A stretch of 64,000 nucleotides of DNA from Aliibacillus thermotolerans (GTDB taxonomy: Bacteria > Bacillota > Bacilli > Bacillales > Marinococcaceae). Position 1 is the stretch's first letter. Every line of letters begins with the position of its first letter. The stretch is taken from NCBI RefSeq assembly GCF_027853235.1, contig NZ_WKJG01000108.1, positions 1 through 64,000 on the forward strand. The letters are read 5' to 3'. Positions 1-8,621 of the stretch are shown here, one piece after another. Made by a program: the position numbers and the translations under genes. The notes beneath the pieces are model-generated. The model saw only the letters and a list, made by a program, of their open reading frames with translations. It searched no databases and was not told the origin of the DNA.

Positions 1-97
1 TCAAGGACAAGCAGCTACCGCTGTGGCTCTGTGTTTAACCTAGAGATAGAAGTTTTATCAACTAAAATAAGCAGGCTAACTTTTCTACCGGAAATAG

Positions 98-128
98 GGT
101 TATTTACACAAAATTATTGACACACCCC
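98..128. mobile_element. Possible IS terminus (IS256-like right end) abutting the truncated recombinase gene
   Basis: The stretch around 103-128 (TTTACACAA, ATTATTGACACACCCC) resembles the terminal inverted repeats of IS256-family elements as I remember them. It sits exactly where homology to the IS607-type recombinase on the minus strand stops, as expected if an IS inserted there. No transposase reading frame is visible in positions 1-97, so the element would lie mostly left of the window. Family assignment is from memory and tentative. Confidence 0.3.
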
Positions 129-380
129 ATTTTCTATTTGTCTTTCTAAGTCGTCTTTTTGTTTGTGGGAAGATACTCTGCAATATCCAATTGTTTTTCT
201 ATCTTTAGGCTTGGTATTACTCATGCCAAGAAAATGATTCACTTGCTCTTGAGAGTAATAGCGATAACCACTAGGTGTTACATGATGAGGCTTTAAACGC
301 CCTTCTTTGTCCCAATTTCTTAATGTCTGTTCAGATTTTCCTATAATTTTCGCAAACTTTCCTATACTGTAATATTTCAT
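114..380 (-). pseudogene. Truncated IS607-family serine recombinase (TnpA), N-terminal part only
   Basis: The 88-residue product starts at the ATG at 380-378, preceded on the minus strand by a strong AGGAGGT. It has a MerR-type winged helix (YYSIGKFAKIIGKSEQTLRNW ... GYRYYS at residues 3-45, broken here for brevity) followed by the start of a serine-recombinase catalytic domain (IGYCRVSSHKQKDDLERQ), in which the serine of the RVSS motif would be the nucleophile. Intact TnpA proteins of this family are about 190-220 residues, so half of the catalytic domain is gone. The last residues (GVCQ) are read from foreign sequence. No tnpB partner is seen. The fragment may still bind DNA but should not recombine. 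Confidence 0.75.
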
Positions 381-386
381 TTTACA

Positions 387-431
387 ACCTCCTACTTTGT
401 ATATTATACAAGAAAGTAGGAGGTATTTCAA
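387..431 (-). promoter_or_regulatory. Promoter with 12-bp inverted repeat for the tnpA fragment
   Basis: On the minus strand a -35 TTGAAA (426-431) and -10 TATAAT (403-408) are separated by exactly 17 bp. A perfect 12-bp inverted repeat (387-398 and 413-424, 14-bp spacer) has one arm inside the spacer and the other over the ribosome binding site. Such a layout would let a bound protein, plausibly the MerR-like TnpA domain, repress its own gene. Autoregulation is inference. Confidence 0.6.
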
Positions 432-468
432 CAATAATTTTTGACTTTTATATATTTTTATAAAGTTT

Positions 469-749
469 ATGTCATCTGCACTTCACCCCCCGAATCCGGC
501 GGAACTTCTTGGCACAAAAACGATGCACGAACTAGTAGAAGAGACGCTTCAGTACTATGATTTTGTATTATTTGATTCACCTCCTGTTTTTGCGGTTACT
601 GATGCGCAAATTTTAACTGATTATTGTGATGGGGTCGTTCTGGTTGTAAGCAGCGGCAAAACCGGACGGGAAGAAGCGGTACTTGGTGTCGTCCTGAATG
701 AAAAAAGCAGAAGCAAAACGACTACAATTATTACTATGGAAAAAAGTAA
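469..749 (+). pseudogene. C-terminal fragment of a CpsD/CapB-type bacterial tyrosine kinase, frameshifted
   Basis: Residues PPNPAELLG and the Walker B-like FVLFDSPPV identify the C-terminal third of a BY-kinase that regulates capsule or exopolysaccharide export. Walker A and everything upstream are missing. The original frame runs into unrelated residues after VLGVVLNE. Shifting frame within the A6 run at 701-706 instead reads KKQKQNDYNYYYGKK and stops at 747-749, which restores the tyrosine cluster typical of the family. The gene is therefore both truncated at its 5' end and frameshifted near its 3' end. No capsule genes are visible nearby. The frameshift could be a sequencing error in a homopolymer. 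Confidence 0.75.
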
Positions 750-835
750 CACGAAGTAAAAAGTTAGTATGTGCAATGAAAAAGGGCGATTTTCCCACAT
801 GCTACAGAAAGTTTCTAACAAGAGTAAATAAGCTT

Positions 836-871
836 CCGATTATTGATCTTAAATAATCGGGGCTTTTTTAT
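836..871 (+). terminator. Rho-independent terminator after the kinase remnant
   Basis: A perfect 9-bp stem (CCGATTATT 836-844 with AATAATCGG 852-860) is followed by GGC and a T-rich tail. It probably ended the former exopolysaccharide operon. Between here and sodA (872-1152) I see only the hairpin and promoter listed next. Confidence 0.8.
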
Positions 872-965
872 TATGAAAATATCCATTGTATGCATCGAAT
901 TATGTAGAAAATTCACATAAAAGACTACTTTTGTGAAGTTTATGAACTAAATTGTTGTATTATTT

Positions 966-997
966 TCCCCTTGTCGATTTAAAGAATGGCAAGGGGA
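966..997. other. Isolated 8-bp hairpin upstream of sodA
   Basis: TCCCCTTG (966-973) pairs with CAAGGGGA (990-997) over a 16-nt loop. The flanks are A/T rich on both sides, so it may be a weak terminator or a remnant. No function is assigned. Confidence 0.35.
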
Positions 998-1091
998 TTT
1001 TAAAACCTTGTTTATAAAATATACATAAAGGGTACTTTAACGAGTAGCGATGATTCAACTAATGCTTATCTGTTGAAAAAGTTTAACAATT

Positions 1092-1120
1092 TTGGTAACG
1101 TTGAATTCACAGTCTATTAT
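1092..1120 (+). promoter_or_regulatory. Candidate SigA promoter for sodA
   Basis: TTGGTA (1092-1097), a 17-bp spacer and TATTAT (1115-1120) lie about 30 bp before the sodA start. The match is modest at the -35. No obvious Fur- or PerR-type palindrome is seen. Confidence 0.4.
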
Positions 1121-1152
1121 AAGACAAACAATATTTTAGGAGGAGATCAATA

Positions 1153-1764
1153 ATGGCAAATCATCAACTACCAGAATTACCTTATGCACCAAATGCACTT
1201 GAACCTCACATTGATGAAGAAACGATGAAAATTCATCATGGGAAACATCACAATACTTACGTAACAAAACTGAACGCAGCATTAGAAGGTCATGAAGAAC
1301 TTGCAAACAAAGACGTAGATGAGTTGATTAAAGATTTAGACGCTCTTCCTGATAGCATTCGTACCGCAGTTCGCAATAACGGCGGCGGTCATTCAAACCA
1401 CTCTCTTTTCTGGCAAATTTTAAGTCCAAATGGTGGCGGCGAGCCAACAGGAGAAGTTGGTGAAGCAATTAAGAAAAAATGGGGAAGCTTTGATAAGTTT
1501 AAAGAAGAGTTTAAAGCAACAGCTACAGGCCGTTTCGGTTCTGGTTGGGCATGGCTCGTTCTAAACAATGGAGAGCTTGAAATTCAAGACACGCTAAACC
1601 AAGACTCCCCGTTAATGGAAGGTAAAACACCGCTTTTAGGTCTTGACGTTTGGGAGCATGCATATTACTTAAAATATCAAAACCGTCGTCCAGAATACGT
1701 CGATGCATTCTGGAACGTCGTAAACTGGGAAGAAGTAGAAAAACGTTACCAAGCGGCAAAATAA
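1153..1764 (+). CDS. sodA: Superoxide dismutase (Mn/Fe family)
   Basis: The 203-residue protein, the normal family length, converts superoxide to hydrogen peroxide and oxygen in the cytoplasm. It opens with the family signature around [12 protein letters not shown], carries the metal-binding histidine in the HHGKHH segment (residues 27-32), and ends with the signature DVWEHAYY (about 162-169), which supplies the Asp and His ligands. GGGGxxx-type residues around the [12 protein letters not shown] segment fit a manganese enzyme, but metal choice cannot be settled from sequence. The ATG follows AGGAGGAG at ideal spacing. It is monocistronic, flanked by terminators. In B. subtilis sodA is next to yqgE-pbpA; here about 7 kb of other genes is interposed. 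Confidence 0.97.
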   Translation: MANHQLPELPYAPNALEPHIDEETMKIHHGKHHNTYVTKLNAALEGHEELANKDVDELIKDLDALPDSIRTAVRNNGGGHSNHSLFWQILSPNGGGEPTGEVGEAIKKKWGSFDKFKEEFKATATGRFGSGWAWLVLNNGELEIQDTLNQDSPLMEGKTPLLGLDVWEHAYYLKYQNRRPEYVDAFWNVVNWEEVEKRYQAAK

Positions 1765-1780
1765 TATATGATTCTTTAGT

Positions 1781-1809
1781 CGCCTGTTTTATACAGGCGG
1801 CTTTTTTTT
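1781..1809 (+). terminator. sodA terminator
   Basis: CGCCTGT (1781-1787) pairs with ACAGGCG (1793-1799), followed by GC and eight T residues. Confidence 0.92.
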
Positions 1810-1955
1810 ATCGTCAGGAAAAATCTTTACATTTTTTTTGGACAAATTTGAGATATTCGTTATATCGTTGTATAATGACCGAGAAATCATCCCTCTCAGT
1901 CACACCATAGCGGTTGGATGAATAAGGAATGATAGGGTCAAAAGGGGTGTAAAAG

Positions 1956-2603
1956 ATGAAAAAGCCTGAGGAAAGAATATTGGTTTGTGTTTATTATGGT
2001 CCAAATGGGGAGCGGTTGATTCGAAGAGGAGGAAAACTTGCTAGTCTTTTGAATTGCCCCTTTTGGATTTTAACAGTGGATCCTTCTCCAAAAGATGAAT
2101 TGGATATTGAGAAAAGTAACTACATCGAAACTTGGGGAGAACTTGCGGAAAAATACGGTGCGGAAGATTTTATTATTAAATATAATGAAAAACGTCCAGC
2201 TGCCAAAGTGATTGGAGAAGTAGCGAAAGAAAAGCATATTACCCAAGTGATTATCGGTCAAACAGCGCAAAGCCGTTGGAGAGAAATTACGAAAGGATCT
2301 TTTATTAACCTCCTCTTGCATGAGCTTCCTTTTATTGATCTCCATATCGTTTCTGTCTCACGACAATTGAAAAAAGAAGAAGGAGAGTATGAAAGAGGGG
2401 TCCGTTCCTATTTAGTGAAAGAGGAAGATACATTCAAATTGAGTTTTAATCATACCGATGAAGTTATCTATGAAGGGATCTTTTTTAAAGAAGTAGGAAC
2501 GGATTTTAATAATGGTATTTTCAAGCTGATGAAAAATAACAGGTTAATTCATCTCGATATTGTCGATGATGAAGTAACCGATGCCCATAAACTTGATCAA
2601 TAA
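1956..2603 (+). CDS. Universal stress protein-like (KdpD-type USP domain) protein
   Basis: The 215-residue soluble protein has a Rossmann-like N-terminal half that opens with RILVCVYYGPNGERLIRRGGKLA, here cited in part, and continues with ITQVIIGQTAQSRW. This resembles the USP domain found in KdpD sensor kinases (the GxTxxSRW-type nucleotide-binding turn). The C-terminal 75 residues match nothing I recognise. The start ATG follows AAAGGGG. It has its own terminator and lies directly upstream of the Mrp antiporter genes, so a role linked to ion homeostasis is possible but is only inferred from position. No sensor-kinase module is present. Confidence 0.7.
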   Translation: MKKPEERILVCVYYGPNGERLIRRGGKLASLLNCPFWILTVDPSPKDELDIEKSNYIETWGELAEKYGAEDFIIKYNEKRPAAKVIGEVAKEKHITQVIIGQTAQSRWREITKGSFINLLLHELPFIDLHIVSVSRQLKKEEGEYERGVRSYLVKEEDTFKLSFNHTDEVIYEGIFFKEVGTDFNNGIFKLMKNNRLIHLDIVDDEVTDAHKLDQ

Positions 2604-2608
2604 TCAGA

Positions 2609-2651
2609 AGCGGTATAGTGTTGCGTGAAAGCAACCTATACCGCTTTTTAA
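2609..2651 (+). terminator. Strong terminator between the USP-like gene and mrpA
   Basis: AGCGGTATAG (2609-2618) pairs with CTATACCGCT (2636-2645). An inner GTTGC/GCAAC extends the stem, and a T run follows. Confidence 0.93.
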
Positions 2652-2833
2652 ATGAACAAATAAAAAACACGGATGAAATTCATTCAGGAAGGGAAAAAGA
2701 AAAATAGTGAAAATTTTGAACCCCTTATCACTTGCAATGTAGAAAAAAATACGTCATCATAAAAAAGTAGACATAACCATATAAAAAACGATATTTTGTA
2801 ACATGTGAATCTATCTGCCTGAGGGGGTTTCCC

Positions 2834-5230
2834 ATGTCCTGGATACATTTTTTTATCCTCGTTCCGATTTTGTTTTCCGTTTTCATTCCTATTCTTTATA
2901 AAATCTTTCCTCGTATTCATACGGGATGGTTTGTATTAAGTATCCCAATTGTTTTATTTATTTACTTTCTTCAACAAGTCCCGTCCGTCATGAATCAAGA
3001 ACCTGTCCTACATACACTATCATGGATTTCCTCATTAGGAATTGACTTTTCGGTTTATTTAGATGGATTAGGATTGTTATTTTCTTTAATTATTACCGGT
3101 ATCGGCTCTTTAGTCATTTTGTATTCGATTTATTATATGTCGAAAGAACGGGAAGCACTTCACAATTTCTACGTGTATTTAATGCTATTCATGAGTTCGA
3201 TGCTCGGTGTCGTTCTTTCTGATAATGTCATTGTGTTGTATGTTTTTTGGGAAATTACGAGTATTTCGTCATTCCTATTAATTGCTTATTGGTATCAGCG
3301 GAAAGGATCCCGTTATGGTGCTCAAAAATCGATGTTAATTACCATTTTCGGTGGTTTATCTATGCTGGCGGGTTTTCTCTTGTTGTCCATTGTGACGGAC
3401 ACATTTAGCATTCAAGCAATGATTGGGATGAGAGAGGAAATTTTTCACCACTCACTTTTTCTCCCTGCCATGCTCTTGATTTTACTTGGAGCCTTTACGA
3501 AATCGGCCCAATTCCCTTTTCATATTTGGCTTCCGGATGCTATGGAAGCGCCTACTCCAATAAGTGCATATTTACACTCTGCAACGATGGTAAAAGCAGG
3601 CATTTATTTAGTGGCTCGCTTTACGCCGATATTTGGGGGAGCAACGGAATGGATGTGGGCGGTTAGCATTTGTGGACTCGTGACACTATTTTGGGGGTCC
3701 TTTTTAGCGGTGAAACAAACAGACTTAAAAGCTCTACTTGCTTATTCTACGGTGAGCCAACTAGGAATGATTATGAGTCTTTTAGGAGTCGGCTCGATGG
3801 CACTTTATCCAGGGACAGAAGAAGCGTCCATTCTTCTCTCCACTGCCATTTTAGCTGCGTTGTTCCATCTGATAAATCACGCGACGTTTAAAGGTAGTCT
3901 ATTTATGATTGTTGGGATCATTGATCTCGAGACAGGGACGCGTGATATTCGCCGTCTAGGTGGATTAATGAGCATCATGCCCATCTCTTTTACGATTACT
4001 GTCATCGGTGGATTATCGATGGCGGGATTACCACCGTTTAACGGTTTTTTAAGTAAGGAGATGTTTTTTACTGGTATGTTGAATGCTGCAGAGAGTATTG
4101 GGTCCTGGACAACTTTATTTCCTTATGTTGCTTGGTTGGCAAGCGTATTCACGTTTGTGTATAGTTTAATCATCATTTTAAAGACGTTTGCAGGATCGTA
4201 TCAACCAGAAAAACTGGATAAAAAGCCGGCAGAACCTCCGGTGGGGATGCTTATTCCTCCTATTATTTTAGCTTCCTTCGTCGTTGTCTTTTTCTTTTTC
4301 CCAAATACTCTATCCTATACCGTGTTGGAACCGGCCATGCAATCGATTTTACCTTTCTTGCTTAATACCGGTGAGCAATTTCACGTTCACATTACCGCTT
4401 TCCACGGGTGGAATATGGAACTATTGATGACGATCGGAGTTGTTTTGTTCGGGACTATTTTATTTTTCACTTTAAAGAAATGGTCGGCCATTTATGATCA
4501 TCTTCCTGAAAAATTAAATATCAATGATCTGTATAATGCGGGACTATCCGGAATGGAGAAATTTTCTTCCAAGATCATTGATTTGCATATGACTGGGTAT
4601 GTAAGAGACTACCTCGTATATTTATTTACGTTTGTGATTGTATTGATTGGTTCATCCGCTCTCCATTTTCAAGTGTTTTCTTTTCACTTTCAGGGGAATG
4701 GTCCGATTGAGATCTATGAAATTGTACTTGTTGTTGTCATGGTTCTCGCAGCACTTTACGTGATTTTGTCGACGTCACGCGTCATGGCAGTCATTGCGGT
4801 TGGCGCGGTAGGATATATGTTGTCATTGTTTTTCGTGATTTTACGAGCACCTGATTTAGCTTTGACTCAATTAGTCGTAGAGACGATAACGACGACTTTA
4901 TTTGCGCTATGTCTCATTTATTTACCAAAATTGAAGAAAGAAATAAGTCGTGTTCGTGTGAAAGTCACTAATCTCCTTATTGCGATTGGGGTCGGGCTCA
5001 TCTTTACTCTCATTGGGTTATCCGTTCAAGGTCACCGTTTACTACCACCTATTTCTCATTATTTCGAAGACGCTTATGAGCTGGCAGGAGCTAAAAATAT
5101 GGTGAATGCGATTTTGGTCGATTTTAGAGGGTACGATACGATGTTTGAGGTGATTGTGTTGTTAATTGCTGGATTGGGCGTGTTTACTTTAATTAAATTG
5201 CGTCCAACCTCTCGGGAGGAGAAGGAATGA
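2834..5230 (+). CDS. mrpA: Na+/H+ antiporter subunit A
   Basis: The 798-residue polytopic membrane protein is the large subunit of the Mrp (Mnh/Sha) Na+/H+ antiporter. The N-terminal two thirds match the NuoL-type proton-channel fold of complex I, including the conserved stretches PFHIWLPDAMEAPTPISAYLHS (about 228-249, cited in part) and LAYSTVSQLGMI. The C-terminal part carries the MrpB/DUF4040-type segment (APDLALTQLVVETI). A GAGGGGG ribosome site precedes the ATG at good spacing. Its stop overlaps the mrpB start by four bases (ATGA). It begins a seven-gene operon whose products assemble into one complex and export sodium in exchange for protons, which is essential at high pH in alkaliphiles. 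Confidence 0.96.
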   Translation: MSWIHFFILVPILFSVFIPILYKIFPRIHTGWFVLSIPIVLFIYFLQQVPSVMNQEPVLHTLSWISSLGIDFSVYLDGLGLLFSLIITGIGSLVILYSIYYMSKEREALHNFYVYLMLFMSSMLGVVLSDNVIVLYVFWEITSISSFLLIAYWYQRKGSRYGAQKSMLITIFGGLSMLAGFLLLSIVTDTFSIQAMIGMREEIFHHSLFLPAMLLILLGAFTKSAQFPFHIWLPDAMEAPTPISAYLHSATMVKAGIYLVARFTPIFGGATEWMWAVSICGLVTLFWGSFLAVKQTDLKALLAYSTVSQLGMIMSLLGVGSMALYPGTEEASILLSTAILAALFHLINHATFKGSLFMIVGIIDLETGTRDIRRLGGLMSIMPISFTITVIGGLSMAGLPPFNGFLSKEMFFTGMLNAAESIGSWTTLFPYVAWLASVFTFVYSLIIILKTFAGSYQPEKLDKKPAEPPVGMLIPPIILASFVVVFFFFPNTLSYTVLEPAMQSILPFLLNTGEQFHVHITAFHGWNMELLMTIGVVLFGTILFFTLKKWSAIYDHLPEKLNINDLYNAGLSGMEKFSSKIIDLHMTGYVRDYLVYLFTFVIVLIGSSALHFQVFSFHFQGNGPIEIYEIVLVVVMVLAALYVILSTSRVMAVIAVGAVGYMLSLFFVILRAPDLALTQLVVETITTTLFALCLIYLPKLKKEISRVRVKVTNLLIAIGVGLIFTLIGLSVQGHRLLPPISHYFEDAYELAGAKNMVNAILVDFRGYDTMFEVIVLLIAGLGVFTLIKLRPTSREEKE

Positions 5231-5649
5231 AATTTAGTAATGTTATGTTAGAAACCGCAACGAAAATCATTATTTTTATCGTGCTAACTTTTTCCACTTA
5301 TCTTTTCTTTGCGGGGCATCACAATCCGGGTGGAGGTTTCATTGGAGGTCTCGTGATGACCGCCGCCATCGTTTTGTTTTATATGACTTTTGACGTTGTC
5401 ACTGCTAGGGAAGTCATCCCCGTAAACTTTCGGAAAATAGGAGCCTTTGGAGCTTTGATTGCAGTGACAACCGGTGTAGGTTCGTTTCTTTTTGATGTTC
5501 CATTTCTTACACAATCCTTTACGTATGTCGATCTTCCTCTGTTTGGGGAAACGGAACTTGCTACATCTCTTCTTTTTGATGTCGGTGTCTTTTTAGCTGT
5601 GATTGGTTCGGTCATGACAATTATACTTAGCATTAGTGAGGATGTTTAG
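5227..5649 (+). CDS. mrpB: Na+/H+ antiporter subunit B
   Basis: The 140-residue protein has four predicted membrane segments and the family motif FAGHHNPGGGFIGGL (residues 28-42). MrpB is an obligatory small subunit of the antiporter complex. The gene overlaps mrpA by 4 bp and ends two bases before mrpC, indicating translational coupling. Length and order are normal. Confidence 0.96.
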   Translation: MKFSNVMLETATKIIIFIVLTFSTYLFFAGHHNPGGGFIGGLVMTAAIVLFYMTFDVVTAREVIPVNFRKIGAFGALIAVTTGVGSFLFDVPFLTQSFTYVDLPLFGETELATSLLFDVGVFLAVIGSVMTIILSISEDV

Positions 5650-5651
5650 CG

Positions 5652-5990
5652 ATGGAGACATTAATGACAATTACTGCAGGAATCCTTCTATCAATTGGCA
5701 CCTATTTGATCTTAACGAAAAGTTTACTTCGTATCGTTTTAGGGACATCTATTTTCACTCACGGCGTACACATCATGCTCTTGTCGATGGCAGGGCTAAA
5801 AACCGGTGCTGTCCCACTTTTAGGAGAAGATGCAGCAGCATATACCGATCCAATTCCGCAAGCACTCATGTTAACATCGATTGTTATTAGTTTTGCCTTG
5901 ACTGCCTTTTTTCTCGTCTTATCTTATCGTACGTACAAAACGTTTGGCACAGACGACATGGATCAACTAAGGGGTTCTAAATATGAATAA
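5652..5990 (+). CDS. mrpC: Na+/H+ antiporter subunit C (NuoK-like)
   Basis: This 112-residue, three-helix membrane protein is related to NuoK of complex I. The family stretch TDPIPQALMLTSIVISFA is visible around residues 69-86. It bridges the large A and D subunits in the complex. The last codons overlap the mrpD start by 8 bp. Confidence 0.96.
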   Translation: METLMTITAGILLSIGTYLILTKSLLRIVLGTSIFTHGVHIMLLSMAGLKTGAVPLLGEDAAAYTDPIPQALMLTSIVISFALTAFFLVLSYRTYKTFGTDDMDQLRGSKYE

Positions 5991-7455
5991 TATCATTACA
6001 TTACCAATTCTCATTCCGTTACTGACAGGGATCTTTTTAATATTTTTTCGAAGTATTCCACTGCAAAAATGGATCAGTGCCATTGCTCTTATAGTAACGA
6101 CAGGAGTATCCGCTTACATCATCCATCTCATTTCTACTCATGGTATTCTCACGTTGCAGTTGGGTGGATGGGAAGCGCCTTATGGGATTACGTTAGTGGC
6201 AGATATGTTTGCCGCACTCCTCGTGTTAACGACCGCGATGGTCAGTTTATGTTGCCTTTATTATGCTTTTGGAACAGTTGGAAAAAATAGAGAGAGATTT
6301 TACTTCTTCTCTTTTTTTCTTTTCCTTGTTGCCGGAGTGAACGGTTCTTTTTTCACCGGAGATATATTTAACTTATTTGTTTGTTTTGAATTGATGCTCA
6401 TTTCTTCTTACGTGTTACTTAGCTTAGGGGGAGAAAGAATCCAGCTGAGAGAAACGATTAAATATTTACTAATCAATATCATTTCCTCCATGATTTTTGT
6501 TCTTGCGATTGCTTACTTATACGGAATTACCGGCACGTTAAATATGGCAGATTTGTCTGTAAAAGTGGCAGAAATCGGACAAGACGGATTGCTTACTACA
6601 GTGAGTTTGCTATTTTTAGTCGTTTTCGGTTTGAAAGCAGCACTTTTTCTCTATTTTTGGCTACCAGGTTCATATAGTGCTCCACCACCCGCTGTGGCGG
6701 CTTTGTTTGGAGCTTTACTTACAAAAGTAGGGATATACGCGATTTTTCGAACCTTTACTCTTATTTTCTACCACCAACCGGAAGTGACCCATACATTGAT
6801 GATGTGGATGGCTGCGCTGACGATGATTTTAGGAACGATCGGTGCTGTTGCTCATTGGGACGTGAAAAAAATTATTGTGTACAACGTCATCGTTGCAGTT
6901 GGGCTTATTATTTTCGGTTTAAGTGTTTTTTCTTCCGTTTCTCTTATCGGATCCCTCTATTATTTCGTGCATGACATGATTATTAAAGCGCTTCTCTTTT
7001 TATTAGCAGGTGCGGTCATTATCATTGCGCGAACGCACAAACTTCACGAAATTAGCGGTTTAATTCGCCATCACCCTTATTTAGGTTGGTTGTTTTTCAT
7101 CGCTGCTCTTTCATTAGCTGGAATTCCGCCGTTCGGTGGCTTTATTGGAAAAGTATTTATTACTCAAGGTGGTTTGGAAAATGGGGATTATATCGTCGCC
7201 GGCATTGGGTTATTTACGAGTTTGTTAGTGTTGTATTCCGTCATGAAAATATTTTTGAACGGATTTTGGGGAGAGACGATATTAAGTAAAAAAGAAGAAG
7301 GTAAAGTGAAAAATGTGTTATTGCCATGTTCTATTTTAGCCGCCCTCACTATTTTGTTAGGACTGGGAGCAGAGTGGACGTATGTCTATTTTGAGCAAGC
7401 GGTTGAAGGGTTAATGAATCCTAATTTTTATATCCAAGCGGTGTTACATGACTAA
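5983..7455 (+). CDS. mrpD: Na+/H+ antiporter subunit D (NuoN/NuoM-like)
   Basis: The 490-residue, roughly 14-helix protein is homologous to the antiporter-like subunits of complex I. It contains FNLFVCFELMLISSYVLL, FWLPGSYSAPPPAVAALF and SLAGIPPFGGFIGK, characteristic of proton-translocating half channels. It pairs with MrpA as the second ion-conducting subunit. It overlaps mrpC and is followed after about 35 bp by mrpE. Confidence 0.96.
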   Translation: MNNIITLPILIPLLTGIFLIFFRSIPLQKWISAIALIVTTGVSAYIIHLISTHGILTLQLGGWEAPYGITLVADMFAALLVLTTAMVSLCCLYYAFGTVGKNRERFYFFSFFLFLVAGVNGSFFTGDIFNLFVCFELMLISSYVLLSLGGERIQLRETIKYLLINIISSMIFVLAIAYLYGITGTLNMADLSVKVAEIGQDGLLTTVSLLFLVVFGLKAALFLYFWLPGSYSAPPPAVAALFGALLTKVGIYAIFRTFTLIFYHQPEVTHTLMMWMAALTMILGTIGAVAHWDVKKIIVYNVIVAVGLIIFGLSVFSSVSLIGSLYYFVHDMIIKALLFLLAGAVIIIARTHKLHEISGLIRHHPYLGWLFFIAALSLAGIPPFGGFIGKVFITQGGLENGDYIVAGIGLFTSLLVLYSVMKIFLNGFWGETILSKKEEGKVKNVLLPCSILAALTILLGLGAEWTYVYFEQAVEGLMNPNFYIQAVLHD

Positions 7456-7490
7456 CCCGAGAGTAGCCAGCGAAGAAAGGAGTGACGCTT

Positions 7491-7967
7491 TTGGCCGTTC
7501 AAATTTTATTTAATTTCATTATTGCAATCATCTGGATGTTTCTTCATGATGCCTGGAATGCTCTTACGTTTATTAGCGGCTATTTCATCGGTTTTCTTTT
7601 TATCTTCGCGTTAAGACGGTTTTTTCCGACACGCTTTTATGGATACACAGTGATTGCGGTGGTGAAGCTTGTCTTCTTGTTTATTTCTGAACTGATTTCT
7701 TCCAGCATTCTTGTCGCGAAACAAGTAACACGCCCCACGATTAATGTTACACCTGGGATATTTAAAGTGCATACAAACTTAGAATCGGATTGGGAAATTA
7801 CACTTTTATCAAGTTTAATCACGCTCACACCGGGCTCTGTCGTAATAGAAATTGCGATGGAGGAGAAAGTGTTATTTATCCATGCAATGGACATCCCTGA
7901 AAGCGAAGCGCTTGTCTTAAAAGCACAGGAAAAATTTGAACGTGCCATTATGGAGGTGACCCGCTAA
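7491..7967 (+). CDS. mrpE: Na+/H+ antiporter subunit E
   Basis: The 158-residue protein has N-terminal membrane helices and a cytoplasmic C-terminal domain (GIFKVHTNLESDWEITLLSSLITLTPGS, cited in part, is the family core). I chose the TTG at 7491, because AAAGGAG at 7476-7482 is then 8 nt upstream and the product begins MAVQILFNF, like other MrpE proteins. The upstream GTG at 7482 would overlap that ribosome site. The stop overlaps the mrpF ATG by one base. Confidence 0.93.
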   Translation: MAVQILFNFIIAIIWMFLHDAWNALTFISGYFIGFLFIFALRRFFPTRFYGYTVIAVVKLVFLFISELISSSILVAKQVTRPTINVTPGIFKVHTNLESDWEITLLSSLITLTPGSVVIEIAMEEKVLFIHAMDIPESEALVLKAQEKFERAIMEVTR

Positions 7968-8251
7968 TGTTTCACACAATATTATTCATTGCTCTCTTTC
8001 TGTTATCCATTTCCATTTTTATTTGTCTTTATCGATTGGTTAAAGGACCGACTCGACCGGACCGGGTGCTCGCTCTCGATGCGATTGGCTTTAATATTAT
8101 CGGGGTTGTTACCGTTCTTTCCATCTTGTTACATACGCTCGCGTTTTTAGAGGTCATTTTGTTAATTGGTATTTTGGCATTTCTTGGTACGATCGCTTTA
8201 TCAAAGTTCATTGAGAAAGGAACTGTGATTGATTATGAACGTAGCGATTGA
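7967..8251 (+). CDS. mrpF: Na+/H+ antiporter subunit F
   Basis: The 94-residue, three-helix small subunit has the family motif RLVKGPTRPDRVLALDAIG (22-40) after the first helix. It overlaps mrpE by 1 bp and mrpG by about 17-23 bp, so all Mrp subunits are probably made in a coupled fashion. MrpF has been linked to bile-salt/Na+ efflux in B. subtilis. Confidence 0.95.
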   Translation: MFHTILFIALFLLSISIFICLYRLVKGPTRPDRVLALDAIGFNIIGVVTVLSILLHTLAFLEVILLIGILAFLGTIALSKFIEKGTVIDYERSD

Positions 8252-8594
8252 AGTGATTGTTAGTATTTTTGTATTGATCGGTACGGCTTTTAGCTTATTA
8301 AGTGCTTTAGGATTTATTCGTTTACCTGATGTTTACACTCGTAATCACGCTGGCACGAAAAGTATTACGTTAGGGCTTTTATCCATTTTAATTGGGGGCT
8401 TTCTTTATTTTCTCTTGACAGAGCATTATGTGAGTATAAGACTTATTTTAGGCATTGTTTTCGTATTTATTACGGCTCCGGTAGCTGGTCATTTAATTTG
8501 TCGTTCGGCATATCGCTCTGGTGTCAAGCTTACGGAAACGAGTGCAAAAGATGATTTAAAAGCAGTCTATCAAGACCGACAAAATGAAGTATGA
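8235..8594 (+). CDS. mrpG: Na+/H+ antiporter subunit G
   Basis: The roughly 119-residue, three-helix protein carries the MrpG signature GFIRLPDVYTRNHAGTKSITLG (29-50, cited in part). The ATG at 8235 aligns with family N-termini. A TTG at 8229 has a better-spaced AAAGGA and would add two residues. The gene lies partly inside mrpF and is the last Mrp subunit gene. Only 27 bp separate it from the recombinase gene that follows, with no terminator between. Confidence 0.94.
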   Translation: MNVAIEVIVSIFVLIGTAFSLLSALGFIRLPDVYTRNHAGTKSITLGLLSILIGGFLYFLLTEHYVSIRLILGIVFVFITAPVAGHLICRSAYRSGVKLTETSAKDDLKAVYQDRQNEV

Positions 8595-8621
8595 TATGTC
8601 TTCAGGACTGGAAGTGACGGT

